From Jaltomata sinuosa (Eukaryota > Streptophyta > Magnoliopsida > Solanales > Solanaceae), in the NCBI GenBank assembly GCA_003996215.1, contig QJPP01007599.1, positions 310,001 through 374,000 on the forward strand: 64,000 bases of DNA, read 5' to 3'. The translations under genes and the position numbers were made by a program. The notes beneath the pieces are model-generated. The model made no database searches and had not been told where the DNA came from. It saw nothing but the letters and a program-made list of their open reading frames with translations. Of this stretch, positions 44,846-56,736 are shown piece by piece (position 1 is the first letter of the stretch; every line of letters starts with the position of its first letter).

Positions 44846-46302
44846 TGATGATGTTCAAAACAACTCCCCCAAAGGAGGTGGAAATAATCATCAAGAATAA
44901 CAATAAGTACCCAACGAGTGTCGAGGTTGAATCCATGGAGATTGGTGCAATTACTTGCCATTACTTGTCAAAATCAATTTACTAGAGTAAGGAAATTGTT
45001 CAAAGAAGTAAATTAAACTTGTGGGAAATGTTTTAGGAATTCAAAATGTAACAAATGGTCAACATAAACACATTTGATTTGATCAAGATTGGAAGGCTAG
45101 AGGTGTTCTTCCGATGGTGTCATACAATGGGATAGGGGTTGATTACTCAAGTAAACATTCAATTATTAGTATGGGTAGCTTTTCTTCAAGCTATACTTAG
45201 TAATTTTTCAACCAGCTAAGTATGTATACTATGGTCTCTTTCAAGCTCTATAGTTGGCCAACAAACCAACCAATTTAGCTTAGGTGAGTCAAGCTATTTC
45301 TTCTCTTGACTCCTTGATGGAAATTTCCTAAATCAAGCTATTTCTAGCTTCAATTTATGGCAAAACTCCCAAATCCCCACTATTGAACTCTTACCCAATT
45401 AATGAACTCCTTATTCAAGCAAGCACACAATTAGTAAGCTAAATCAATATTTGCAACCATAAATTTTATAATTAGAACATGAAGAATTCAATAGACCCAC
45501 ACCTAATAATAAATTATAAACACAAATAATAAACACCTATTCCCAAATTCAAACACCTATCATACACACATCCCTACAATTGAGTTTAGCTATTAATAGT
45601 GAAGGAATAAGAGAATATACCAATTGGGTTTTTCAAAATTCCATTCATTCTTCAATAGCCAAATTTAAATTCCAAGATCAATTTTAGCAATGGTGTGTTT
45701 CACTCTAGAGAAGAAGAAGAAAAATTGTACTCTATCAACTATTCTACTTGGGAATGGAAAATTAACAGTATATCCTTTGCACAGGTCCCAAAATGGGTTT
45801 TGGAATCTTCCCAATTATGTTACATACATTTGGACCATTTTTCTCTTTGGGGCATGTGCGAAGCTAGGTGTAAGAGAATTTGCAGTCTCCCCTTTCAACT
45901 TGTGGCTCGCATATGCCCAAATCTTAAAGGCAATGAGGCTGCTTCATCTGCGGTCTTAGGTTTGAAGAAAGGGGAGATAGCCCTTCGGTTCTTACAACTT
46001 GTATATAGACGACTGCTGAGGTAGCTTTTTATATCCCATGTGCACTGGCACTTATGAAATGATGGTGCTCTCTTGTGGCATGCATGTTGGTTCGCACATC
46101 ATGGCAGATTCTTGCCTTTCCGATCATCTTTACACTTTGGATTCCATTTTTAGCTCCTTTGGGTTCAAATCCTTTTCTTTCTTAAATTTATCAAGAGTGC
46201 CTACATATAAGACAATAACATAAGATTCTTTTGAATCACATCAAATCAAGGCAACAATTTATGAATAAAGGCTATATAAGTTGGTAGATTACCAACTTGT
46301 CA
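44846..46302 (-). mobile_element. 5' LTR of the minus-strand Athila-like element
   Basis: On the minus strand starts TGACAAGTTGGTA at 46,302 and ends 'gaacatcatca' at 44,846. The dyad arms (46,279-46,299) are perfect. The LTR is followed on its left by the primer site. Confidence 0.9.
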
Positions 46303-46377
46303 CTTTGTCGTTCCTATGTATCTTGATTCGTGCCTATTCAGTAGAAAGTTTCTGTTGAACTCCACTCCTGCGGTTCT
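46303..46377 (+). mobile_element. 3' LTR of element B, piece 2 (75 bases)
   Basis: Aligns without gaps over most of its length with the 5' LTR around 27,085-27,155 ('gtatcttgattcgtg' against 'gtagatcttgagtcacgtc', then '-ttctattga-ctccactc'). It is the only B sequence between the two Athila-like insertions. It starts with ctttg and ends with gttct, halves of the two target duplications. Confidence 0.85.
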
Positions 46378-47850
46378 TGATAATTTGGTAATATACCAAC
46401 TTATTAATCTTTTATTCCTGAATTATTGCCAGGTTTTAAAGAGAATCAGAGGTCCTTATTACCTTTATTGACATAAATGCAGGTACTCTTTGTTAAATGA
46501 ATAAAGAAAAGGAATTGAAACCAAAGAGCATAAAATGAAGTTAAAGTATTAAGGTGATAATAAAGGGGAAGAATTAATAAAAAGATGTGAAATGACATGT
46601 GAGCTGCAAAGAGGCACCTTCGTTTCACAGGTGCGATCTCACATGAAAGATTAGAAACTGCATGAGTAGTTACTCACATGCGAGCTGCATATTGCAATGG
46701 GCGATCACCCTCCCTTTCGTACCTCACATCACACAACTGCAGGACTTCACTGCTAGAAAAGAAAGACACTTGCAATCCACTACCCTCAAGGTGCAATTAC
46801 AGGTGCCGGCACACATCAATCGCACTTGCCATGAAGGGCACTTTTATCTAATTATGTATGATGTATTTGGGAAGGTTCTAAAACCCTTTTTGGGATCTGT
46901 ACCAAAGGGATTCATCAGTTTTTACTTTCCCAAGAAAGAGTACTGCGAGTACACTTTTCTCTATTCTTCTTCCTCATTGTAAAATACCATTTTTAAGAAA
47001 TTGGAGATTGGAATTTGAACTTATCTTATCTAATGAATGGAAATTTGGGAAACCCAATTGTTACCTTCTCTTATTCCTTTGATATGAGTTGCTAAATTCT
47101 ATTCTAGGGGTGTGTGTATGATGGGTGTTTGAAATAGGGACTGGGTATTGATTAATTAAGCTTATAAACAATTATTGATTATGGATATATTGAATTCATT
47201 ATGTTTTAATTATAAAATTTATGGTTCCAAACATTAATTGAGTTTACTAATCTTGGTCTTGCTTAAAAGAGGAGTTCATGAAGTGCCTAAGAATTCAATA
47301 GTGGGGATTTGACATTTCCACCACAAATCAAGGCTAGAAATAGTTTGATTATAGGAAATTCTCATCTAAGAGTCAAATCTAGAGATAGTGTGACTCACCC
47401 AATTGCTAATTGGTTGGTTTGATGATTAAACTATGGGGATTGAGCAAAGACCATACTAAACATGATTAATGGGTTGAAAAACTATTAAGTATAGCTTAAA
47501 CCCAACTACCCATGCTCTTAATTGAAAGTTTGTTTGATTAATTGATCTCTATCCCATATTAGAATCACATCGGAAGCACACCCCTAGTCTTCCTTCTCTT
47601 TATTACTCGAATTTTGTTTACGTCTATTTTTGTCATATTACGAACTATTTTCACAAACCTTTTCCCCTAAATTTTACTCCTCCCTCGTTTGAACAATTGC
47701 TCATGCTAGTGAGTTGGACATTGACACCTAGTGGAAAACAATAGTCCCATTCTCCATGGATTAGACCGCGACATCCCATTTGGTTACTTACTTGTTTTTC
47801 TTGAAGATTCATTACCACCTCCTATGGGAGAATGCTTTTGAACGTCATCA
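46378..47850 (+). mobile_element. 5' LTR of the plus-strand Athila-like element
   Basis: TGATAATTTGGTA ... GAACGTCATCA, 1,473 bases. Compared by eye over some 300 bases of U3 it agrees with its 3' partner at roughly 85-88%, so the insertion is old. Confidence 0.9.
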
Positions 47851-47855
47851 AAAAA

Positions 47856-47873
47856 GTACTGTTGCCAGGGAAT
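47856..47873 (+). other. Primer-binding site of the plus-strand Athila-like element (Asp type)
   Basis: 'gtactgttgccagggaat' against the Athila-type GGCGCCGTTGCCGGGGAT (Asp-tRNA complement). The GTTGCC core is intact. Confidence 0.7.
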
Positions 47874-48240
47874 GGTTATTGATTTTCCATTTCAATGTCA
47901 CTTGATTCACTTTTATTGAGTGTTTGTTCTCTTTTACTTTTTTTGTTGTTTGTGTTATTTCGAATAGGTTACCCATGAGCCAAGAAGGTGATCAAGAGAG
48001 TATTGACAGATTTATAGATGTGGAAGACAGACCCATTGTTTATGGTGTTGTGGGTGTCATTCGCCTACCCCCAACCATTGGAAATGTCGTGTTATATGTA
48101 ACGAGCACGATGCTTCATTTGATACGAATGAAAGGAATATTTGGAGGGATAGATCATGATGATGCCAACTGACATATCCAAAACTTTATCAAAATATGTC
48201 AGCCTTTCAATATCCATAATATATCTCAAGAGTTGATCCG

Positions 48241-48797
48241 ACTCCAATTGTTCCTATTCTCCCTTACAGGGGAAGAAACATCGTGTCTTGAGGAGCTCTC
48301 GGAGGGATATAATACAAGTTGTAATGGACTAGTTAAAGCCTTCTTAGCGAGATTTTTCCCACCTTCTCAGATTATGCAGTTGAGGGATGATTAAACCTAT
48401 TTCTGACAACTACAAGATGAGCCAATGCATGAATTATGGTTGAGATTCAAGAAGAAGCTATTGTTGTGTTTGAACCATGGTTTACCTGATGGGGTCCTTC
48501 TTCAAAGCTTCTATTGAGATCTAGACTCCAATTGTTCCCATTCTCCCATATAGGGGAAGAAACATTGTGGCTTGGCTCTATTACAACTTCGAATGGACTA
48601 GTTGAAGCCTTCTTAGTGAGATTTTTCCCACCTTCTCAGATGATGCAGTGGAGGGATGATACCACCTATTTCTGACAACTACCAGATGACCAGTTGCATG
48701 AAGTATGGCTAAAATTCAAGAAGAAGCTAATGTTATGTCCGAGCCATGGTTTGCCCAATGGTGTCCTTCTTCAAAGCTTCTATTAAGATCTAGACTC
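48241..48797. repeat. 284-bp tandem duplication within gag
   Basis: 'actccaattgttcc' starts both units (48,241 and 48,525); both end 'cttctatt-agatctagact'. The second is about 15 bases shorter. Absent from the minus copy, so specific to this insertion or its lineage. Confidence 0.9.
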
Positions 48798-49854
48798 TAT
48801 GAACAAATCAGTTGTGAATAACATCATAAGTGGGATATTTATGGACCAAAACTATGGTCTCGTTGCATCTCTGTTAGATCAAATAACAAAAACCAATAGG
48901 CGTGCTATACTAGAGAAGCTAATGTCTCACCGGGTGTTACTTCTTCCATCATTACTAGTGAGAGAAGGAGAAAGGAGAAGGAAAGAGATGAGAACATGGC
49001 AAAAATGATGACTCAAATCAAATTGTTGTCCAAACATATGATGGGAGCCAGGACTAAAAGTGTGAATGCCATGGGTACTCAGGGTTCAAAAGATCATGAG
49101 GAGGGTGTTTACTCCCTTATGGATAAGAAAGCTTGTTTTCTAGTGGAAGGTTCTTGACCCAGATATCAAGGTGCCAACCAAGGTCCTTGGCATCTGATAG
49201 ACGAGATTCAAGGTTGGAACTAAGACAAGGGAACTCAATGGAGGGATAAAGAGCAGGGTAGAGACCGTGATGGTTAATTGGGAGAATATGAGAGAGAAAG
49301 TGATCATTACAATAACTGAAGTTCTAATACCTATGTGCCTCCACCAAAAGCCAATATTTCTCCATATCAGCCAAGTGTGACTAACCCTGTACATTCCATG
49401 TTTGAAGACATGTTATCTCAAGTGTTGAAAAAATTTGAATCTACATATAGGAGGGTGAAAACCTTAAAAAGTGAGGTATCAATTCTTCATCAAACGATGA
49501 GTTCACACTCGGCATCAATCAAGCACTTAGAAGCTCAATTAAACCATATCTCCTCTCAAATGAACCCATATTTTAATGGTACCCTTCCAAGTGACACTCT
49601 TGCGAATTCGAAAAATGATGGCTATATGATAGCAATTATGACTCAAAATGGGAGAATGCTTAGTGGAGTAAGGAAACCAACCATAGAAGTTATTATGGAG
49701 AAGGATTAAAAGATACAAGAGGAAGTTGTGATTGAGAAAAAGAGTGAGTAAAGTCCAGATATTGGGGTGACTCTTAGGGTGCCCAATGTGGTTGAAAATG
49801 ATGATAGCTCGCATGAGGAAAAGGATGAAACCAAGTGTCCTCCTTAAATTGCCA

Positions 49855-50345
49855 TTGAATCGAAGAGGAGGCCCCAAGTGTGCCAAATCCATTGCCTAAA
49901 GGCCCTCCTCCATATCCTTAGTGGTTTATCAAGAAAAAGGAAGACAATCAATTCAAAAAGTATGTAGACATGTTCAACAAACTATCCATCAATATTCCTT
50001 TAGTTGACGCTCTTATACAAATACCTGGTTATGCTAATTTTATGAAGAGATCGAAGAGGAGGCCCTGAGTGTGCCAAAGCCACTTCTTAATGGCCCTCCT
50101 CCATATCCTTATAGGTTCATCAAGAAAAAGGAAGATAATCAATTCAAATATCCATTGATATCAAAGAGGAGGCCCCGAGTGTGCCAAAGCCATTGCCTAA
50201 AGGCCCTCCTCCATATCCTTAGAGGTTGATCAAGAAAAAGGAAGATAATTAATTCAAAAAGTATGTATACATGTTTAGCAAACTATCCATCAATATTCCT
50301 TTGGTTGACGATATGCAAATGCCTGATTATGCTAAGTTTATGAAG
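49855..50345. repeat. Three-fold repeat of the gag-protease linker
   Basis: 'gaagaggaggccc...ccctcctccatatcctta' appears at 49,861, 50,052 and 50,162 (spacings 191 and 110). The first and third copies continue into the same 'aaactatccatcaatattcctt' segment. Two successive slips or recombinations explain the unequal spacing. Confidence 0.85.
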
Positions 50346-51191
50346 GAGTTGCTAAAGAAGAATTGGGTGATTGATATGGGGACAGTTAAAGTGTCTTATA
50401 GTTGTAGTGCTATCATGATCAGAAATATAGCTCCTAAATGGGAGAATCTGGGAGCTTTCACCATCCCTTGTACAATTAAGGTGTTCTTGTTCAGACTAGC
50501 CTTGTGTGACCTTGGAGAAAGCATCAATTCAATAGCTTTTGTGATTTTCACAAAGTTAGGCTTAGGTATTCTGAAACCCACACCAATGAGGTTACTAATG
50601 GCTGACCATTCAATTAAGCACCCGATAGGGATATTGTTTGATGTCTTGGTAAAAGTAGACAAGTTCATCTTGCCGGCTGTTTTGTGGTGTTAGATTGCAA
50701 TGTTGATCTTGAGGTGCCCATTATTTTAGGGTGTCCTGTTTTGTCCATCTAAAGGGCCCTTGTTTATGTAGATCTAGGGGAGCTCAAATTATGAGTGGGG
50801 AGTGAAGACATTCAATGTGTGTCAACCCACCAAACCACCGTATGACTATAGAGTTATGTGCGTGATTTCTACAGAGGGTGAGATGATTGAAGTCCCTGGT
50901 GAGGTTAAGATTAAGGATGCACTTCCAAATAATCAACTTGTGGTATTGAATATTTAATAAAATAAGAATCACAAGGGTTTGCTCTTGGCCAAGCCACAAT
51001 ACGTGGTAGATATGCATATGGATATAAATAATACCCTATATCTATGATATTGTAAACTTGGAAACAAGAGGAGGTGATGAGGATTTTGAAGAAGTACTTC
51101 TATTGCTTTGGATGGGGCTGTTCCAATCATATTGGCCTGCTGCCAGGAAATGATTAAAAGTTGAGGTACTATCATCGAGCCGCGACATAAA

Positions 51192-51222
51192 ATCAAGTGC
51201 TTCTTTTAAGGAAACCCAAGTG
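51192..51222 (+). other. Athila 'aagcgcttgg-aggcaaccc' signature, plus copy
   Basis: 'aaatcaagtgcttcttttaaggaaaccca' is a decayed form of the conserved stretch after Athila coding regions. It lies only about 230 bases after the protease stop, which leaves no room for RT and integrase. Confidence 0.65.
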
Positions 51223-51299
51223 TTTTTAGTTTCTTTCCTTTATCCTTTGTTTTTTTATGTGTTTAGGAATTCATAGAGGTTGAACAATGGCTAAGTGGA

Positions 51300-51883
51300 A
51301 GAAAAGTTCGAAGGATATGTGCGGAAGCTCATGCATTTTTCATGAGGTATTTTGCAGCCGCAAGTGGAATCGACCCTGACAAATAGTGACTGAGAATAAA
51401 AATAAAAAGTTGAAGGCATGTGCAATCAGAGGTGCAAATTGCACCCAACAATGTATGCGTCGCCTCTGCCATCGTATGACAAAATAGAAAACTCGCAAAA
51501 ATTTGGCTTAAAAATGTCACTTGCAAAGTGACATGCAAGATGAACATCATCATGTGTGAATCACATATTGCAACACAAGTGCGGGTATTTATAAAAATCA
51601 TTTGACCTACCCATTGACCGACCTGACCCAGACTTTGACACGCATCTCTTCCTCTTTTTTCTCCCTTTAAACTGTCACCTTCTTCCACTTTTCTCCCATA
51701 ACTCTCACAAAAACCTCCATTACTCTCCTACAAAACTCCCCAAATCTTCCAAACATTCTCCAAAATCTCCTTCTCCCTCACTACTATTTCACCACCACCG
51801 CTAATACACCACCGCACCTCTTTTTTTGGGCAAAAAAGTTGGGTGTCCATTGTTAGGTTTTTAATCTGTCATCTTCACTTGTG
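51300..51883 (+). promoter_or_regulatory. Internal promoter-like block, TATA box and CT-rich leader
   Basis: A block dense in TGCA/CACATG/TCGC words (51,300-51,575) is followed by a TATA box (TTTATAAAAA, 51,588-51,597). A strongly pyrimidine-rich leader (about 51,640-51,830) comes next and ends at a splice donor (51,884). This is the layout of a plant RNA polymerase II promoter with first exon, placed in front of the second ORF. The minus copy has the same order with a decayed TATA box. Activity is inferred. Confidence 0.55.
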
Positions 51884-53027
51884 GTAAATTCTCCAACGTT
51901 AAATCCTTGTTTTTAAGTAGATTAGGAACACTTATGTGAAGCATGCTAGTTTAATCTACTATATTAATTTTGGGTGAGATCTGATTTTTGGAACCCCAAT
52001 TTTGGGGTATAATGTCAATTCTGCTTGAGAAAAATTTGGTAGATCGTGTTTTTAGGATGAAACATGCAACTTGTGATAATTTTTAGCCCATAATTTTGAG
52101 TTTTTGGGTAAAGTCATAGTAACCCACTTGCAATGATGCATAGTTTGGCCCAATGATAGATTGGGTGACATCATTCTTAAGGGAAAATCATCATCCTTGC
52201 AAGTTTTTGGTTGAATTATGTTGTGTGGGCTGAAATTGTGGATACAATTGCGCCCTTGTGTTGTTTGAATTGATTATAATGGTTCGGTGAGCACTTTGAT
52301 TAATGGGAGTGAACTCTTGTTGTGTTGAATATGCTTTATTGATTTTCATGAATACTTGATGTTCCTAATGATAGATTGGGTAACGTCATTCTCAAGGGAA
52401 GTCGTTAAGCAAATATTTCATAATGTTTGGGTGTTGATAGTGTTTTACGTATTCCAGGGAAGTCTAAGTACCCAGATAACTTGGTAATGGGTTAAAAGTG
52501 TTGGTAATGCTTTAAGCCTTGTTAAATCTTGTGTTCGTAGCCTTGTTTGCACTTGCATTCCACATGTATTGCTCTACAAATTGCATATGCAATGCATATG
52601 AGAACAAAGAATTTAAAAATTCCTACCGTTTCCATATGCGTTTTGCATGCGACAAACAAATTTTCACCTACAAAATGCATAAGGTGTCGCATGTCTGCTC
52701 CAAATGTGCTAGTGTACTGCCTGTAAGGGCGAAGGCACATGCGACACAAAAAAATATTGAGGCATTTTGCACATGCCTTCACACCATTGATCTGCTTTTA
52801 CCCAGATTTTTGCCAGCATGGGCGAAGCCACATGCGAAGCATAAATCCCCACTTGTGACTCGCATGTGACTCACACATGCTAGCAGTAACCTGGTGTCCT
52901 TTTATTCTCCTATGCATTCAATTTATTTTTAATTCATTAACTTATTTTAGTGTTTGTTTCTTTTGATGTCTTGGAGCAATCCAAATACATTTCTAGACAA
53001 TACCATGGTGCTTACATTTGTTTGCAG
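51884..53027 (+). other. Predicted intron of the second gene, plus copy
   Basis: Donor 'TTGTG|GTAAAT' at 51,884 and acceptor 'CATTTGTTTGCAG|GACA' ending at 53,027, five bases before the ATG of the second ORF. The minus copy has the better donor (GTAAGT) and a ruined acceptor. Together the two copies define a consensus intron of 1.14 kb. The interior contains a second CACATG/TCGCA-rich block (52,540-52,890) and no coding blocks. Confidence 0.6.
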
Positions 53028-53031
53028 GACA

Positions 53032-54640
53032 ATGCCTTTTTGTAGGCGCAACCGTACCGAAAGGGACACAAACATGGCTTCAACATCTGCAAACCATTTG
53101 CATCCCGAGAAAAATGACAGTCCCTCTGAATCACAAATTTGATTTAGTCTTGAGGGGATGGAGGCTCACTATCTAACCTTTCATGAGAAGAGAAGTTTTT
53201 TTAAAGAAGAAGGGTTAGATATCTACTTCTTCAAAGATGAGTTCCTGAATATAGACAAGTAGTTCAATAAAAGTGACTGGAAGGAATTAGCTGAAGCTCC
53301 TGGCTCTTATTTCCCTGATTTGGTCTGAGAATTTTATGCTTCTTATCAGGCCAAGCAAGACATTCTAAAGCACAAGGGTCCAATGAACAAGATTCCATGT
53401 ATGCAATCAGTCGTAGTACGTGGAAAGGAGGTGGATATCACCCCAGAAGAAATTAACTCTCCAAGCTGGGATGATGACCCGCATACAACATCAAGATTTA
53501 CTCAATGCATAGATTCAAAATATGACCAGTATGCTTAGGTTGCTAGTGTCATTGCCGAAGGGGATCCTTTTTGTGCAATTTACAAAGGTAGAATCTCTCG
53601 TTAGGATATCAAGTTTGAGGCCCGAATATGGTTGGATTTTGTGTGCACTCAGTCCAACTCACCACACCACACATGTAACTATCGAGCTTGCTATTCTCAT
53701 CTTGTGTATTATGACTGGTCTTTGAGTCAATGAGGGTGAAATTACCATAGAGCAATTCAAAAGAAGATCTAGAACATCATTCCACTTCCATGCCCTTCCT
53801 TGTTCTCATTTTTGTAATTTGTGTCTTCGGGCACAATGTCCTCTATTTCAGCCATTGGAAAAAATTGGCAAGCGGATGGCATGATGATTTTGCCACAAAG
53901 AGAGATTAAGATGCCCCATTAGTTAAGAGGCAGAGGTTCTCTACAACTCCAAAAGTAGCAGAAGGTACAGCTACTAATCCTAATGCTACAAGTGATCATT
54001 TAGAGGGTTCAATTACTACCCTAGGGGAATCAAGCCCCACACATATTGATTTAGCATCACTTTACCCTTATCAAGAACTGGTTAGTTTTGCATCATGTGA
54101 GTTACTCAAGCTTGCTCATATTGCATATAGCAACAATGATCATTTGCATAGAATGGCCAAAGATATCCCAGCCATGATTTGTGATGCAATCAAATCAGCT
54201 TTAAATCCAGCAGTCATGAGGGTGAGAAAACTTTGTTCTAGTATTGACAGAGTGGAAGTAGATGTTCATGAACTCAGGCAAGTAGTACCACGGACCGTAC
54301 CAAAGGTCCCTCATTGGGATCTCAATCTACCAGGCCCTACTTTAGCTTACCCTCCTAAGAATAATAGCCCCCCTGATGATTGGTGCACGGGTTGGGATAT
54401 GATAGATGATGTGGGAATATTAAAAATACAATAAGTACTTGATGTAGTCTAGAATGCAACTAATACCATAAAACCACATGTAAAACATCACCTGGAGTCT
54501 TATATATCTCATAGGGCAGCCCCAGACAATCATACAAGGCCTAGATGGGCCACCCCTCCCCCTTCATATCATGAGTTGATGACACTCCAAAACATCAGGG
54601 AAATTTTGGATCCTTATGGCCCCCTTTAGGTTTGATGGAG
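53032..54640 (+). pseudogene. Second ORF: putative plant transposon-protein domain, plus copy
   Basis: Begins at ATG 53,032 (MPFCRRNRTERDTN), about 535 codons. N-terminal blocks: FHEKRSFFKEEGLDIYFF, WKELAEAPGSYFPDLV, SVVVRGKEVDITPEEIN, DDQYA-VASVIAEGDPF-like. After a frameshift near 53,580: WILCALSPTHHTTHVTIELA, LCIMTGL-VNEGEITIEQFKR-SRTS, HALPCSHFCNLCLRAQCPLFQ. This order is that of the 'putative plant transposon protein' domain (remembered as PF20167). The C-terminal part (AKDIPAMICDAIKSALNPAV, near 54,155) looks helical, and a terminal YHELM...DPYGPL is shared with the minus copy. Stops at several sites (for example 53,140 and 53,260) disable it. Its biochemical role is not known to me; it sits where Athila carries its env-like gene. 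Confidence 0.75.
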
Positions 54641-56736
54641 CCCATTAATTCCTTTGATGGATGGATTTTAGGTAGACCTTGACCATGAATACATCCCTCC
54701 ACTATTCGCACAACTACCCCAGCCTCTAAAAACACGCCACTGAGTTTATTTGAGAAGATGTCATTGTCAATGTTAGACCCACCAGGGAGTTCTTGCACTT
54801 ATTCCTTTTTGTATAACTTTTTGCACATTAAGATCAATGCTTCCCTTCAGTTTGGTGGTTGTAATTATTACAAAACCATTGTGTATCATGTTTTAATAAT
54901 GATGAATTGCCTTGTGCTTTGATATTGTGCCTTTGTTGGGCTTGATGCGCATACCTTTATGTTGTATGAGTTGCGATATCACCGATTTAGTCCTACATGC
55001 ACAATTATTTTACTACTCGTGCCTTGCAAACACGCTTAGTGCCTATGCCAAGGCTTGTTTTCTATTGACCCACGAACGCTTAACTCATTTTCACCTGGTT
55101 AATAGTAGATTAGTTGAATAAAATCCAAGGGTTTTATTCATACCATGATTCTTTCCCAAGGAGCAAATATTTTTGTTTTATTTATTCTTGTGTCAAACCG
55201 GGTTGGTGTTTCCCTATGATAGATTGAGAGTTGACTTTCTTAAGGAAAAAGGCAAAGTTTTAGTGATAAATTGAGTCCATGTTTTTCTTGTCTCTAAATA
55301 GGCCCAAAAAATATTCCTTGGAAAGAAATTGCAAATTGAGGCAAGAGGGAAAATGATTTTTGTTAAAAGCATTCTCTTGTCATGACTTGCACAGTCCTTT
55401 TTGGCTAGATTGATTCACAAACGAGTGTGTAGAAGAACTTGGAATAGGTTGTCAAAAGTTATTGTCCCAATTGATTACGAGACTAATTGTGATTCCTTGT
55501 GTGGTAAGGTTATACTTTGTTCTTATGTATATGTGTTGTCTATAACTTGCCCCAAACGTGATTCAAGGAGAAATCCTAGATGACCTTAGGCCCTTTTTGA
55601 AGAGCCACTTTACCCAAATTGATTTCCCTTCACATCAACCCTAGTAAGATCCTTTGAGCTTGTGACCTTTCTTTGGTACGTTATTAGACACCTTATCCCT
55701 TTTTGCACCCTATATTCTTGCACCCATCCTCCCTAATGGCTAGAGAGTGAAATGTAGGCTAAAAGCCTAAGTTTAGGGGGAATTGAAATGTTAACATAGG
55801 AAAAAGGCTAAGTTTGGGGATGTATCTACAAAATATGGAGAAGAAAATGGATGAACATCAATGCAGGGTAGCACCTTATGCTCGAAATGAAAAATTGCTC
55901 TGAAATGTTCAACAAAGTGAACAAAATGAAAAGGAAATGGAGAAATCAGTGCTATTAAATGAAGGAAACAAAAGGTTATTGAATGAATAAGTTGAAAGGT
56001 AAGCTTGTGTTGTGAGAGGGAGAAATAAGGTGAAGTTAATATTTGAAAATGTGAGTGGTGCTTTGAATAATCACAAGGAGAATTAGAGAGGTTTAGTCAC
56101 ATGAGCCAAATGTAATCCTCACCTTAACCCTAGCCAATATCATAGCCCGCAAGTCCTTAGTGATTCAGATCCTGGTAACTCTACATTAATGGAGAATTAC
56201 ATGAAGGGCAAGCCTATGGTTCAATGCGTGTTCACTCGAACTTCTTTTAGAGAGTGAGAGTCTCTTTATTTCTCTTAAAATTCCTTTTTATTATGAATTG
56301 CATGATTGTGAGTGTGATTCTCTCTTGTGGTGTGTAGTATCAAACACATGAAACAAATAATAAAGTCTCTATTTCAATTGAGAGGAATGAATGAGATAAG
56401 TTGTGTGGTGAATCTTGAGGCAAACCTTTAAGGCCCATGCCAATGACTTGAGAAGCTTGATAATCTTGTTTTGAATAACAAATCCCATGATTTTGAATGA
56501 GAAATGAAATCCTTTTCTGTATAGTTTTGAAATGAGCACTTGCCTTGATAGTATGGTGATACCAATTGAGATGAGCATTGTAGTTGAGTCGTTTTGCTTT
56601 AAGTCTGTTGTTGTTATTTCTTAGGTTTTAGAGTCAAGATAATCATGTGTACAACCATTGTGTTTTGAGAACCTATTTCATTCCTTACCTTGTGAGTATC
56701 TTTCTTGAGGACAAGCAATATTTCAAGTTTGGGGTT
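54641..56736 (+). other. 3' non-coding region of the plus-strand Athila-like element
   Basis: No shared coding blocks. Aligned in reverse with about 38,670-36,539, and its end with window position 1-672. Purine tract 'caagtttggggt' (56,724-56,735) directly before the LTR. Confidence 0.65.

Larger units (their letters stand above)
35093..46302 (-). mobile_element. Athila-like non-autonomous element, minus strand (11.2 kb)
   Basis: Two LTRs of 1,446 and 1,457 bases flank 8.3 kb. On the minus strand: 5' LTR (46,302-44,846), primer site, gag-protease (44,724 to about 42,240), the Athila end-of-pol signature, a promoter-like block, an intron, a second ORF (40,267-38,672), non-coding 3' end, purine tract, 3' LTR (36,538-35,093). 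No RT, RNase H or integrase is present. Target site cttgg/ctttg. The same design occurs at 46,378-58,031. Confidence 0.85.
47975..50958 (+). pseudogene. Gag and protease of the plus-strand Athila-like element
   Basis: Starts at ATG 47,975 (MSQEGDQESIDRF). The capsid core matches Athila gag: FLFSLTGEE, GLVKAFLARFFPPSQ, HELWLRFKKKLLLCLNHGLP, VLLQSFY (48,265-48,515). A 284-base part of this core is duplicated (48,241 and 48,525). A coiled-coil-like stretch lies at 49,395-49,560. The Pro-rich linker is present three times (49,861, 50,052, 50,162). The protease at 50,320-50,800 has ALCDLGESI, the Athila-style D-L-G site, KLGLG, ADHSIKHPIGILFDVLVKVDKF. It ends DALPNNQLVVLNI and a stop (TAA) at 50,956-50,958. 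Multiple stops elsewhere. Confidence 0.8.

Noticed and set aside
52519..52869. 116-codon ORF inside the predicted intron
   Set aside because: Cys/His-rich only because of the repeated CACATGCGA-type words; not open in the minus copy (40,390-40,750).
38672..54640. Second ORF of the Athila-like elements as a viral envelope gene
   Set aside because: No signal peptide or membrane segments are visible, and the blocks resemble the plant transposon-protein domain instead. Only the position is env-like.
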